DNA of 36,731 bases from JAAZHK01 sp964536075. Lineage in GTDB: Bacteria > Bacillota_I > Bacilli_A > RF39 > UBA660. The notes under the pieces are model-generated. The model saw nothing but the letters and a program-made list of their open reading frames with translations, made no database searches and had not been told where the DNA came from. The translations under genes and the position numbers were made by a program. The stretch covers positions 1 to 36,731 of the forward strand of contig CAZHWO010000006.1 in NCBI GenBank assembly GCA_964536075.1, given 5' to 3'. How positions within the stretch are numbered: the first letter of the stretch is position 1; each line of letters begins with the position of its first letter. This document shows, in pieces, positions 7,953-15,395 of this stretch.

Positions 7953-9230
7953 ATGATAGAATACGATTTTGCTAATACACCGATTGTGGATTTAGTTAAT
8001 CATATCATTGTTTATGCCGTTAATCAAAAAGCTAGTGATATTCACTTTGACCCTGAAGAAAATTATGTAAGAGTGCGTATAAGAATTGATGGCGTGCTAA
8101 GAGATCATACAAAAATACCTAAGGAGTTCGAGAGAAATATTGCTACCAGAATAAAATTAATGGCTGGTATGAATATAACCGAAAATCGATTACCACAAGA
8201 CGGGGCCATTAAAGATACCATTGCTGGGTTTGCTTTAGATATGCGTGTCGCTGTTTTACCGACTAATCATGGTGAAAAGATTGTTGTGCGTATTCTTGAC
8301 TATTCAAGAAGTTTACAGGGTTTAGGAAGTTTAGGTTTTACTAAAAGAAACTTTGATAAATTACAAAAAATGATTCAAGTCCCAAATGGTATTATTTTAA
8401 TTACTGGTGCTACTGGTAGTGGTAAATCAACCACTGTTTATTCAATACTACAAGAATTAAATAAAGAAGGCACCAATATTATTACTGTTGAAGATCCCGT
8501 TGAAATGGATATTGCGGGGATTAATCAAGTGCAAGTTAACTCTGAGATTGGTCTGGATTTTGCTCGCGTCCTAAGATCCGTATTACGTGAAGATCCTAAT
8601 ATTATTCTTATCGGTGAAATTCGTGATAGTGAAACAGCTAGAATTGCTGTTCGTGCCTCTATTACTGGACACTTAGTATTATCCACTTTACATACTAATG
8701 ACTCTTTAAGTACCATTGAAAGACTCCTAGATATGGATGTAGAAAGATACTTATTAGCCAGTGCTTTAACCGGCGTTATTAGTCAGAAGTTAGTTCGTAC
8801 TATATGTCCTGACTGTCGCAAGCTTGAAGTTACTACCGACTATGAAAAAGAAGTTTTCCGCCGGGTTTTAAAGGTTAATGTACCTAAATTATATAAACCT
8901 AATGGTTGTCCAAAATGTATTAATGGCTATCGTGGTCGTACGGCATTACAAGAAGTATTACCGATTAACGAACAAATAAGAGATTTAATAGCTGATGAAA
9001 ATACAAGCAAAGAGATGCTTCGTCAATCTATTTATAAAAGTGATGTTACCACAATGATTCAGGATGGTTTAGAAAAAGTCTTAATGGGCATTACCTCTTT
9101 TGATGAAGTTTATAAAGCCATTGCCATTGATGATGAATTAGATAACTATGTTAATAAAGAAATTATGCGTGTTAAAGTTGAACCCATGAAAGTCCAAGAC
9201 CAACCAAAAAAAGATGCTGAATTTTTATAA
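7953..9230 (+). CDS. Type IV pilus / type II secretion assembly ATPase (PilB/GspE/ComGA family)
   Basis: Cytoplasmic hexameric ATPase that powers addition of pilin subunits. The chosen ATG gives 425 residues and has AAAGGGG eight bases upstream; an earlier ATG at 7926 has no ribosome binding site. The N2-type domain contains SDIHFDPEENYVRVRIRIDG. Walker A GATGSGKS is at 152-159, and GEIRD at 221-225 belongs to the Walker B region. The His box GHLVLSTLHTND has His247. A zinc-type tetracysteine module has CPDC at 285-288 and CPKC at 319-322, as in PilB/GspE. The N-terminal MshEN-like domain of long PilB proteins is absent. The gene faces away from two prepilin genes; no platform protein (PilC/ComGB) or prepilin peptidase lies in this window. 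Confidence 0.94.
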   Translation: MIEYDFANTPIVDLVNHIIVYAVNQKASDIHFDPEENYVRVRIRIDGVLRDHTKIPKEFERNIATRIKLMAGMNITENRLPQDGAIKDTIAGFALDMRVAVLPTNHGEKIVVRILDYSRSLQGLGSLGFTKRNFDKLQKMIQVPNGIILITGATGSGKSTTVYSILQELNKEGTNIITVEDPVEMDIAGINQVQVNSEIGLDFARVLRSVLREDPNIILIGEIRDSETARIAVRASITGHLVLSTLHTNDSLSTIERLLDMDVERYLLASALTGVISQKLVRTICPDCRKLEVTTDYEKEVFRRVLKVNVPKLYKPNGCPKCINGYRGRTALQEVLPINEQIRDLIADENTSKEMLRQSIYKSDVTTMIQDGLEKVLMGITSFDEVYKAIAIDDELDNYVNKEIMRVKVEPMKVQDQPKKDAEFL

Positions 9231-9244
9231 TTCGCATCTTTTTT
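9207..9244. terminator. Bidirectional terminator between the pilB-like gene and hemW
   Basis: AAAAAAGATGC (9207-9217) pairs with GCATCTTTTTT (9234-9244). Inside these arms GAATT and AATTC also pair after a one-base bulge. A T-run closes the hairpin on the plus strand and the matching A-run gives a T-run on the minus strand. It spans the two convergent stops. Confidence 0.8.
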
Positions 9245-10319
9245 AAACAAATCGTTCTAAAATTAAATTAGATAGATATAGATACTTACTATTAATAAAC
9301 ATCCAATCATCCTCAATTATTAACCAGTTATCATCAATTAAATCTTGAATATTAAAGATATCCCAGATATCTTTTTTATATTTATTTTTAAATGAGGTAA
9401 GATTAATCCCCTCTATTTTTCTAAGGCCAAGAATTAATTCATAACTCATCATATCCTGCTTAGTTAAAATTTCCTGATAATCATTAAAAGAGCCGGCTAA
9501 ATATTTATTAATATTTCTCGTATTGGTATAACGGATCTCATCAATATAACCACTGGCTCCTAAACCAAAACCATAATACTGATCATTATTCCAATAGGTT
9601 AAATTATGTTTTGATGGAAAGCCTTCTTGGGCATAATTACTAATTTCATAATGTTTATAACCCAATGAAGTTAATTTCTTGTTAATATGATAAAACATTT
9701 GACTATCTAACTCTTCTTCAATCGGATTAAGACCATCAATAAATAATTTTGTGTGTGGTTCGATAATTAAACTATAAAGAGCAATATGAGGAATCTGTAA
9801 GCTTAGTATTTTCTCTAAATCTTCATCCAATTCCTCAATTGTTTGATCAGGTAAAGCATAAATTAAATCAACATTAATATTATTAAAATATTTTTTAGCT
9901 AACCCGATCTTCTTTTCCACTTTATTTTCCGGGCGAGCTAAGATTTTTAAATATTTAGGATTAAAAGTTTGAAGCCCGATACTTAAACGATTAACATCAT
10001 TATCCTTCAAGAGTTTTAACTTAACCTTAGTTAAATCCTCCACGTTACATTCCATAGTGTATTCATATTCCTGAGCTAATTTTATTTTTTTAAGCACCGT
10101 CAATAACTTTTCTAAATTATTGTTACTTAAAAAGGATGGTGTTCCTCCCCCAATATACAATGTCTCAATCAGCTCACCTTGATAACGTAAAGATATTTCT
10201 TTCTCTAAAGCTTCTATGTACTTATTAGCTAACTCTTCATTATAATACATTTTAGTAAAGTCACAGTAACTACATATATGATGACAAAAAGGAATATGGA
10301 TATAAATACTCTTAATCAT
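9243..10319 (-). CDS. hemW: HemW-like radical SAM protein (coproporphyrinogen III oxidase-like, heme chaperone family)
   Basis: Radical SAM protein of 358 residues. It opens with IHIPFCHHICSYCDF, the CxxxCxxC cluster motif with an extra Cys layout typical of HemW/HemN proteins, followed by YIGGGTPSFL and later LSIGLQTFNPKYL and NVDLIYALPDQT. HemW inserts heme into respiratory proteins and lacks true HemN activity; many anaerobes carry it without a heme pathway, so its role here is open. The start overlaps the end of lepA by 8 bases, reproducing the common lepA-hemW pair of Bacillota. Confidence 0.93.
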   Translation of the reverse strand: MIKSIYIHIPFCHHICSYCDFTKMYYNEELANKYIEALEKEISLRYQGELIETLYIGGGTPSFLSNNNLEKLLTVLKKIKLAQEYEYTMECNVEDLTKVKLKLLKDNDVNRLSIGLQTFNPKYLKILARPENKVEKKIGLAKKYFNNINVDLIYALPDQTIEELDEDLEKILSLQIPHIALYSLIIEPHTKLFIDGLNPIEEELDSQMFYHINKKLTSLGYKHYEISNYAQEGFPSKHNLTYWNNDQYYGFGLGASGYIDEIRYTNTRNINKYLAGSFNDYQEILTKQDMMSYELILGLRKIEGINLTSFKNKYKKDIWDIFNIQDLIDDNWLIIEDDWMFINSKYLYLSNLILERFV

Positions 10320-12111
10320 TATCGACTTTTAAAACCGATAAAAAAGCTTCCTGAGGAATTTCTATACTGCCAATCCGCTTCATTTTCTTTTTTCCTTCTT
10401 TTTGTTTTTCTAATAATTTTTTCTTGCGGGAGACATCGCCACCATAACATTTAGCTAAAACATTTTTTCGCATGGCTTTAATATCACTCCTAGCAATAAT
10501 ATTTGATCCGATCGAAGCTTGAATCGGTACCTCAAACATTTGTCTTGGAATAATCTCTCTTAAAGCTTCAACGACAGCCTTACCCCGTTTATAAGCAAAA
10601 TCCTTATGGACAATAATACTTAAAGCATCCACCACTTCCCCATTTAATAAAATATCCATACGGACCAAATTACTTGGTTTATACCCAATAAATTCATAAT
10701 CAAAGGAGGCATAACCTCTAGTCGAAGATTTTAACTTATCAAAAAAGTCATAAACAATCTCTGATAAAGGTAACTCATAATGGATATTAACTCTTGTCTT
10801 GGATAAATAATCCATGCCAATATAAAAACCTCGTTTATTTTGACATAACTCCATAATTGGTCCAATATATTCACTTGGTGTATAAATATTTGTCTGTAAA
10901 AAAGGTTCTTTTATTTCCTTAATTTTAGTTCGATCAGGTAACTTGGTTGGAGCATCAATTGTTATAACGTCATTATCCGTTAATAAAAGCTCATAAATAA
11001 CAGAAGGACTAGTAGCAATTAATTCAATTTTAAATTCCCGTGTTATTCGTTCAATCGTTATCTCCATATGAAGTAAACCTAAAAAACCACAACGAAAACC
11101 AAACCCTAAGGCTTTCGAAGTTTCCGGTTCAAAAGATAGCGAGGCATCATTTAATTTTAATTTACCAATAGCTTCCCTTAATTCCTCATATCTTGTTGAT
11201 TCAATCGGATAAAGACCACAGAAAACCATTGATTTCATAGGTTTATAACCGGGTAAAGAACTACTAGCTTCATTATCTCTTAACGTAATGGTATCCCCCA
11301 CTTTAATATCTTCAATACTTTTAATACTAGCAGACACATAACCAACTTCACCAGCTGTTAATTTTTCTTTAGGTGTATGTTTGGGACTATTAATGCCTAA
11401 TTCTAATACTTCATAAGTAGCTCCCGTAGCCATCATCTTAATAGTATCACCTTTTTGTAGTACTCCATTCTTTATACAAACAGAAATAATAACTCCCCGG
11501 TATGGATCAAAATAACTATCAAAAATTAATGCCTGCAGTTTTGCTTCCTTTTTTCCTATAGGTGCCGGTACCTCTTCAATAATCTTAGCTAACAACTCTT
11601 CTATACCAACCCCCGTTTTAGCACTTGTTAAAACAATTTCCTCTTCTTTAAAACCAATTTCTTCGATCAATTCTTTTTTTACTTTATCAATATCAGCATT
11701 GGGTAAATCAATTTTATTAATAACCGGGATAATGGTTAAATTATTTTCTAACGCCAAGTATAAATTAGCTAAAGTTTGGGCTTCAATACCTTGGGCCGCA
11801 TCAACCACTAAAATAGCGCCTTCACAAGCGGCTAAACTCCTTGAAACCTCATAGGAGAAATCTACATGACCTGGAGTATCAATTAAGTTTAGAAAATACT
11901 CTTCACCTTGATATTGATATTTTAAGTTAACCGCATTCAGTTTGATCGTAATGCCTCTTTCTCTTTCAATATCCATATTATCTAATAATTGATTGCGCAT
12001 TTCTCTTTTACTAATAGCATTCGTTTTCTCTAAAATACGATCAGCTAAAGTACTTTTACCATGATCGATATGAGCTATAATGGAAAAATTACGAATATTT
12101 TCCTGTTTCAT
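10312..12111 (-). CDS. lepA: Elongation factor 4 (LepA) GTPase
   Basis: Ribosome-associated translational GTPase that acts on stalled or mistranslocated ribosomes. The 599 residues match the family. G motifs are AHIDHGKST (G1), RGITIKLNAVN (G2), DTPGHVDF (G3), NKIDLPNAD (G4) and TSAKTGVG (G5), followed by domain II and EF-G-like domains. The LepA-specific C-terminal domain is seen as SIGSNIIARSDIKAMRKNV and CYGGDVSRKKKLLEKQKEGK. The ATG is supported by AAGGAGTTGGTAAG. A promoter lies at 12135-12163, and hemW follows with overlap. Confidence 0.98.
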   Translation of the reverse strand: MKQENIRNFSIIAHIDHGKSTLADRILEKTNAISKREMRNQLLDNMDIERERGITIKLNAVNLKYQYQGEEYFLNLIDTPGHVDFSYEVSRSLAACEGAILVVDAAQGIEAQTLANLYLALENNLTIIPVINKIDLPNADIDKVKKELIEEIGFKEEEIVLTSAKTGVGIEELLAKIIEEVPAPIGKKEAKLQALIFDSYFDPYRGVIISVCIKNGVLQKGDTIKMMATGATYEVLELGINSPKHTPKEKLTAGEVGYVSASIKSIEDIKVGDTITLRDNEASSSLPGYKPMKSMVFCGLYPIESTRYEELREAIGKLKLNDASLSFEPETSKALGFGFRCGFLGLLHMEITIERITREFKIELIATSPSVIYELLLTDNDVITIDAPTKLPDRTKIKEIKEPFLQTNIYTPSEYIGPIMELCQNKRGFYIGMDYLSKTRVNIHYELPLSEIVYDFFDKLKSSTRGYASFDYEFIGYKPSNLVRMDILLNGEVVDALSIIVHKDFAYKRGKAVVEALREIIPRQMFEVPIQASIGSNIIARSDIKAMRKNVLAKCYGGDVSRKKKLLEKQKEGKKKMKRIGSIEIPQEAFLSVLKVDND

Positions 12112-12134
12112 CTTACCAACTCCTTGGTGTTTTT

Positions 12135-12163
12135 ATTATATCATTATTTTTGATTATATTAAA
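12135..12163 (-). promoter_or_regulatory. Promoter for lepA-hemW
   Basis: On the minus strand TTTAAT (12158-12163) and TATAAT (12135-12140) are 17 bases apart, about 24 bases before the lepA start. The -35 box touches the terminator hairpin of the upstream gene. Confidence 0.5.
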
Positions 12164-12185
12164 AGAGTAATTTACTTACTCTTTT
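12161..12185 (-). terminator. Intrinsic terminator after the 12184-13137 gene
   Basis: A 10-bp perfect stem, AAAAGAGTAA (12161-12170) with TTACTCTTTT (12176-12185), closes on a 5-base loop. In the minus direction the stem ends in TTTT. The stop codon of the upstream gene lies at the edge of the stem. Confidence 0.65.
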
Positions 12186-13137
12186 ATTTTACATTGTTAG
12201 TTTTATTAATGTTAACAAAATCAACCGGATTCCTTAGTTTTTGTAAACGACCATCATTCCCAACATAAACCGTATCTTGGTAATCAGATGCCGTATCATT
12301 TGTTCCAAATTGCTTAGACCCAGCTATAACATTAGAATTACCGGCTGGGAGAAAATAATTTCCCCTTTTTTCCTCATCATTTAATCCACTATATTTGATG
12401 ACTCCATTAACGACTATATTATAAATAACGTTTTCATTATAATTATCGCCACTTGGAATCGCAATGGCTGCTGTTTTAACCGGATTAGTAAAACTTTCTA
12501 AGGCACTTCTAAAGGCCTCTTCTAATGGCGTGCTCTCTCTTCTTCCTGTACTGGCACTATAATAACCACTTCTTACCGGACATTCGCCCATAGCTGGACT
12601 ATAATTACCTAGAGCTAAACATAAAGATAAACTAGAAGAATTACTCTTTTCTTCAGAACTCATATTATTTAAAATAATGGTCTTTCTATCATTATTTTCA
12701 AATCCCCCAACTGCAATAACTAAAATATCTTTAGTTGATTTATGATCATTTGCTTTAGCTAACTGTAAAGCTTCCTCATTACTATTAACTATTTCTGTAG
12801 CAACACCCAAATCATTTAAATTAGTTTCAATGTTTTGAATCAGATTATTATATTTTTCATCCCCAGGAATTAAAATAACACTTACATCTTCTACATTATA
12901 AATAAGATCATTATCTTTCGTTTCCGTTACTATAGATGTTGTTGTATTGGTATCACTACCTTTACCATCATCACGTCCAGCATATACTAAACCAGTAACA
13001 GTCAGTACTAAACCAACAACAAAAACTGCTCCTTTAAAGAAAGAATTTTTTAAACTAAACTTCCACTTCTTAGTCACAATTTTTTCAACGACTTCCTTGT
13101 TGACAAAATCAACTTTAATAACATTATTTGTTTTCAA
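12184..13137 (-). CDS. Single-span membrane protein with external domain, unknown function
   Basis: This codes for about 317 residues: a basic cytoplasmic N-terminus of about 35 residues, one membrane span at about 36-54 (GAVFVVGLVLTVTGLVYAG), a Thr/Ser/Asp-rich linker and a roughly 250-residue external domain. I recognise no family. The segment ILIPGDEKYNNLIQNIETNL followed by an ILVIAVGG strand recalls an alpha/beta fold, but the zinc ligands of amidase-type hydrolases are missing. Two Cys (about residues 172 and 184) may form a disulfide. The start is inferred as TTG 13137 because AGGTGA lies five bases before it; the GTG at 13146 has no ribosome binding site. It is monocistronic, with its own promoter and terminator. 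Confidence 0.72.
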   Translation of the reverse strand: MKTNNVIKVDFVNKEVVEKIVTKKWKFSLKNSFFKGAVFVVGLVLTVTGLVYAGRDDGKGSDTNTTTSIVTETKDNDLIYNVEDVSVILIPGDEKYNNLIQNIETNLNDLGVATEIVNSNEEALQLAKANDHKSTKDILVIAVGGFENNDRKTIILNNMSSEEKSNSSSLSLCLALGNYSPAMGECPVRSGYYSASTGRRESTPLEEAFRSALESFTNPVKTAAIAIPSGDNYNENVIYNIVVNGVIKYSGLNDEEKRGNYFLPAGNSNVIAGSKQFGTNDTASDYQDTVYVGNDGRLQKLRNPVDFVNINKTNNVK

Positions 13138-13154
13138 TAATCTCACCTATGGTT

Positions 13155-13183
13155 ATTATACAATATTAGTAGTAAAAAAGCAA
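13155..13183 (-). promoter_or_regulatory. Promoter for the 12184-13137 gene
   Basis: On the minus strand TTGCTT (13178-13183) and TATAAT (13155-13160) are exactly 17 bases apart, and the -10 box ends 17 bases before the TTG start. This short leader supports the TTG as start. Confidence 0.65.
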
Positions 13184-13249
13184 AAATGATTGTCATTTTT
13201 ATGTCAAGTAATACATAAAAATCGTTAATTGACAAAATATAATAAAGAG

Positions 13250-13278
13250 TTGCTTTTTACCTTTAGGTATTATATAAT
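13250..13278 (+). promoter_or_regulatory. Promoter for the zinc-ribbon membrane protein gene
   Basis: TTGCTT (13250-13255) and TATAAT (13273-13278) are 17 bases apart, 23 bases before the ATG at 13302. The same -35 word and spacing occur in the divergent promoter at 13155-13183. Confidence 0.65.
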
Positions 13279-13301
13279 TGTTAATATAGGAGTTGGTTAG
13301 A

Positions 13302-13904
13302 ATGGTATGTCCAAATTGTGGATTTAATAATACAGATGATGCAGCTAAATGTTTAATTTGTCAAGCTCCATTACAAAATCCCCAAACGGCAATAAATACA
13401 AATGTTGATCCTAGTAACAACAATAATTATTATGAAGAAAGCCCCAAAAAGAAATTAAATATTCTACCTATTATTTTAATTATTGTGGCTGTCATTATTA
13501 TTGGTATTGGGATAATATATTTTGTTTTCTTTAGTAAACCTAAATATACTAGTAGTGTCACTTTTGGATCTGATCGTATTACTACTCTATATGGTATATA
13601 TCCTAATATCACAGTTCAAAGTGAAATGGCCTGTGGGGATACCTGTTTGAATATCTATTATGCCCGAGCAATATATAGTGATAACGTTAATAAAGAATAT
13701 GAAAACAGTTTAAAGAATAATAATTTCACTATCTTCTCCATAAAGAATAGTGATACTTCTAAAATAACCAAATTTGTCAAAAATTCAGTAACCAATGGAA
13801 AAGTTTTAGTCGTTACAGTAACTATTAATACACAGGCTGTTACCATAAAATATGAACTGTTATCTGGATCTATCGATGACTTAATAGAAAAAGAATTGCA
13901 ATAG
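13302..13904 (+). CDS. Zinc-ribbon single-span membrane protein, unknown function
   Basis: This codes for 200 residues. The N-terminus is a small zinc ribbon with Cys3, Cys6, Cys17 and Cys20 (CPNCGFNN...CLIC). An Asn-rich linker, one membrane span at about 53-78, and a roughly 120-residue C-terminal domain with one Cys pair (MACGDTCLN) follow. This layout (cytosolic ribbon, one helix, external domain) is common among uncharacterised Bacillota envelope proteins; the C-terminal domain is not recognised. ATG 13302 has AGGAG nine bases upstream; an in-frame TTG at 13293 lies inside that region and is rejected. It is transcribed alone and closed by the hairpin at 13888-13915. Confidence 0.75.
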   Translation: MVCPNCGFNNTDDAAKCLICQAPLQNPQTAINTNVDPSNNNNYYEESPKKKLNILPIILIIVAVIIIGIGIIYFVFFSKPKYTSSVTFGSDRITTLYGIYPNITVQSEMACGDTCLNIYYARAIYSDNVNKEYENSLKNNNFTIFSIKNSDTSKITKFVKNSVTNGKVLVVTVTINTQAVTIKYELLSGSIDDLIEKELQ

Positions 13905-13915
13905 CAATTCTTTTT
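13888..13915. terminator. Bidirectional terminator between the zinc-ribbon gene and hisS
   Basis: AAAAAGAATTGC pairs with GCAATTCTTTTT around the loop AATA, a perfect 12-bp stem with T-runs on both strands. It overlaps the stops of both convergent genes. Confidence 0.82.
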
Positions 13916-15281
13916 ATTTCTCTTCATTATGACAATGACAATCATCACCGCAATGACATTCATGTTCATCATCACAATGACATTCATCACCACAGTTACA
14001 AGGATCTTCGATCTCTTTAAGTTGTTCATCTAAATAATATAAAATATAATTTAATTCAACGGCTTCTTCTTTTTTAGTAACATTATTCTTTATCTTAATA
14101 ACTCCATTTTTAAAATCTTCACTATTTAAAATAATTAACATTTTACTATTTAGTCGATCAGCTTGTTTAAATTGACCCTTTAGATTACGTCCTAAGTATT
14201 CCATATCAACTTTAAATCCCGATAATCTTAAATCTTGTGATAGGGCTAAAGCTATCTCTTTTTCTTCATCATTAACATACATAATATACGCATCAACAGT
14301 ATTATTGACAGGGATATCAACTTTTTCTTTTTCTAAAGCTAGCATTAAGCGATCAAAACCAAAAGCAAAACCCATACCCGGCGTCTCAGGACCTTCTAGT
14401 TCCTTTACAAGATTATTATATCTTCCTCCCCCACATATAACATTCTGACTACCAAAACCTTCAACATCAGCCTCTATTTCAAACACCGTATGATTATAAT
14501 AATCTAAACCACGAACAATATTAGGATTAACTTCATAATCAATTCCTAAAATATTTAAATACTTTTGAATTATGTCAAAACGCTCCTTAGATGGTTTATT
14601 TAAATAATCGGTAATTCGAGGAGCTCTTTTCATTATGGGTAATTCTTGATCAACTTTGCAATCTAAAATACGGAGTGGATTTTTTTCTAAACGTCTTTTA
14701 CAATCATCACATAACTCGTTAATATGGGGTTTAAAATAATCAATGATTATCTCACGGTAGTTAGCTCTTGATTCACTATCACCTAAAGAATTAATATTAA
14801 CTTTAAGTCCTTTTAAACCACATAATTTAAAAATATTAACGGCTACAGAGATAAGTTCCGCATCAACAATCGGATCATCACTCCCTAATACTTCAAAGCC
14901 AACTTGATAGAATTCTCTATCTCTTCCTAATTGTGGTCTTTCATAACGAAACATTGGTCCAACATAATAAACTTTTACCGGTTGAAGAGCATCACCATAC
15001 ATTTTATTTTCGACATAACTACGCACAATCCCTGCTGTTCCTTCCGGACGAAGCGTAATCATACGGTCCCCTCGATCTTTAAAATCATAAGTTTCTTTAC
15101 TAACAATATCCGTGCTTTCACCTAATCCTCGATGAAATAATTCACTAGCTTCAAAAATAGGGGTCCGCATAAAATTATAGTTATATTTTTCTGCTACCAT
15201 ATCAATCAAATTATTTACTGCCAGCCATCTTTTGGCTTCAAAACCAGATAAATCATTGGTTCCTTTTTGTTTATTGATCAT
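13914..15281 (-). CDS. hisS: Histidyl-tRNA synthetase with Cys/His-rich C-terminal tail
   Basis: Class II synthetase that charges tRNA-His. Family signatures are KGTNDLSGFEAKRW near the start, motif 2 MFRYERPQLGRDREFYQVGFE at about 110-130, the histidine motif GLDYYNHTVFE near 264, and GMGFAFGFDRLMLALE near 308, then the anticodon-binding domain. The body (to about residue 420) is normal. It is extended by a 29-residue tail (about 427-455) with 8 Cys and 5 His among acidic residues in a CHC/CGDDCHC pattern, which looks metal-binding and is not part of normal HisRS. The ATG follows AAAAAGGAGG. A leader with two competing hairpins precedes it. Confidence 0.96.
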   Translation of the reverse strand: MINKQKGTNDLSGFEAKRWLAVNNLIDMVAEKYNYNFMRTPIFEASELFHRGLGESTDIVSKETYDFKDRGDRMITLRPEGTAGIVRSYVENKMYGDALQPVKVYYVGPMFRYERPQLGRDREFYQVGFEVLGSDDPIVDAELISVAVNIFKLCGLKGLKVNINSLGDSESRANYREIIIDYFKPHINELCDDCKRRLEKNPLRILDCKVDQELPIMKRAPRITDYLNKPSKERFDIIQKYLNILGIDYEVNPNIVRGLDYYNHTVFEIEADVEGFGSQNVICGGGRYNNLVKELEGPETPGMGFAFGFDRLMLALEKEKVDIPVNNTVDAYIMYVNDEEKEIALALSQDLRLSGFKVDMEYLGRNLKGQFKQADRLNSKMLIILNSEDFKNGVIKIKNNVTKKEEAVELNYILYYLDEQLKEIEDPCNCGDECHCDDEHECHCGDDCHCHNEEK

Positions 15282-15288
15282 ATTTCCT

Positions 15289-15337
15289 CCTTTTTAATAA
15301 AAAGGTAACACTCATAAAAATTTTAATGGTGTTACCT
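15289..15337 (-). promoter_or_regulatory. Structured leader of hisS: attenuator-like hairpin and SD-sequestering hairpin
   Basis: In the minus-strand transcript AGGUAACAC (15337-15329) pairs with GUGUUACCU (15311-15303), followed by a U-run, which resembles an intrinsic terminator. The end of that hairpin, CCUUUUU (15305-15299), can instead pair perfectly with AAAAAGG (15295-15289), which contains the start of the hisS ribosome binding site. The two structures exclude one another. Both lie downstream of the likely promoter. No T-box consensus is visible. The hairpin could instead be a leftover terminator for the upstream pilin gene. Confidence 0.5.
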
Positions 15338-15363
15338 AATCACCTGAATAACTTATATTATAT

Positions 15364-15369
15364 ATTATA
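15364..15369 (-). promoter_or_regulatory. Extended -10 promoter for hisS
   Basis: On the minus strand TGT precedes TATAAT (15369-15364), an extended -10 element with no clear -35 box. Transcription from here would include the two-hairpin leader. Confidence 0.45.
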
Positions 15370-15395
15370 ACATAAAATTCAAAATAACATTATTT

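Noticed and set aside
12184..13137. N-acetylmuramoyl-L-alanine amidase (Amidase_3) identity for the unknown membrane protein
   Set aside because: The IPGD segment only loosely recalls the family opening; the HGG motif and zinc-binding His/Glu residues are missing.
13917..13995. Possible microsatellite or CRISPR-like repeat in the ATGACA/TCATCA-rich DNA
   Set aside because: The repetition follows from the Cys/His/Asp codons of the hisS tail; there are no regular repeat-spacer units.
13658..14029. Minus-strand frame of 123 residues with a Met/Val/Ile-rich repeated start
   Set aside because: Its N-terminus is the other frame of the repetitive hisS tail and the rest is antisense to the zinc-ribbon gene; it crosses a clear bidirectional terminator.
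15282..15395. T-box riboswitch in front of hisS
   Set aside because: The leader is only about 80 bases and no T-box consensus (GGGTGGNACCGCG type) or specifier stem is visible; only the two short hairpins can be supported.
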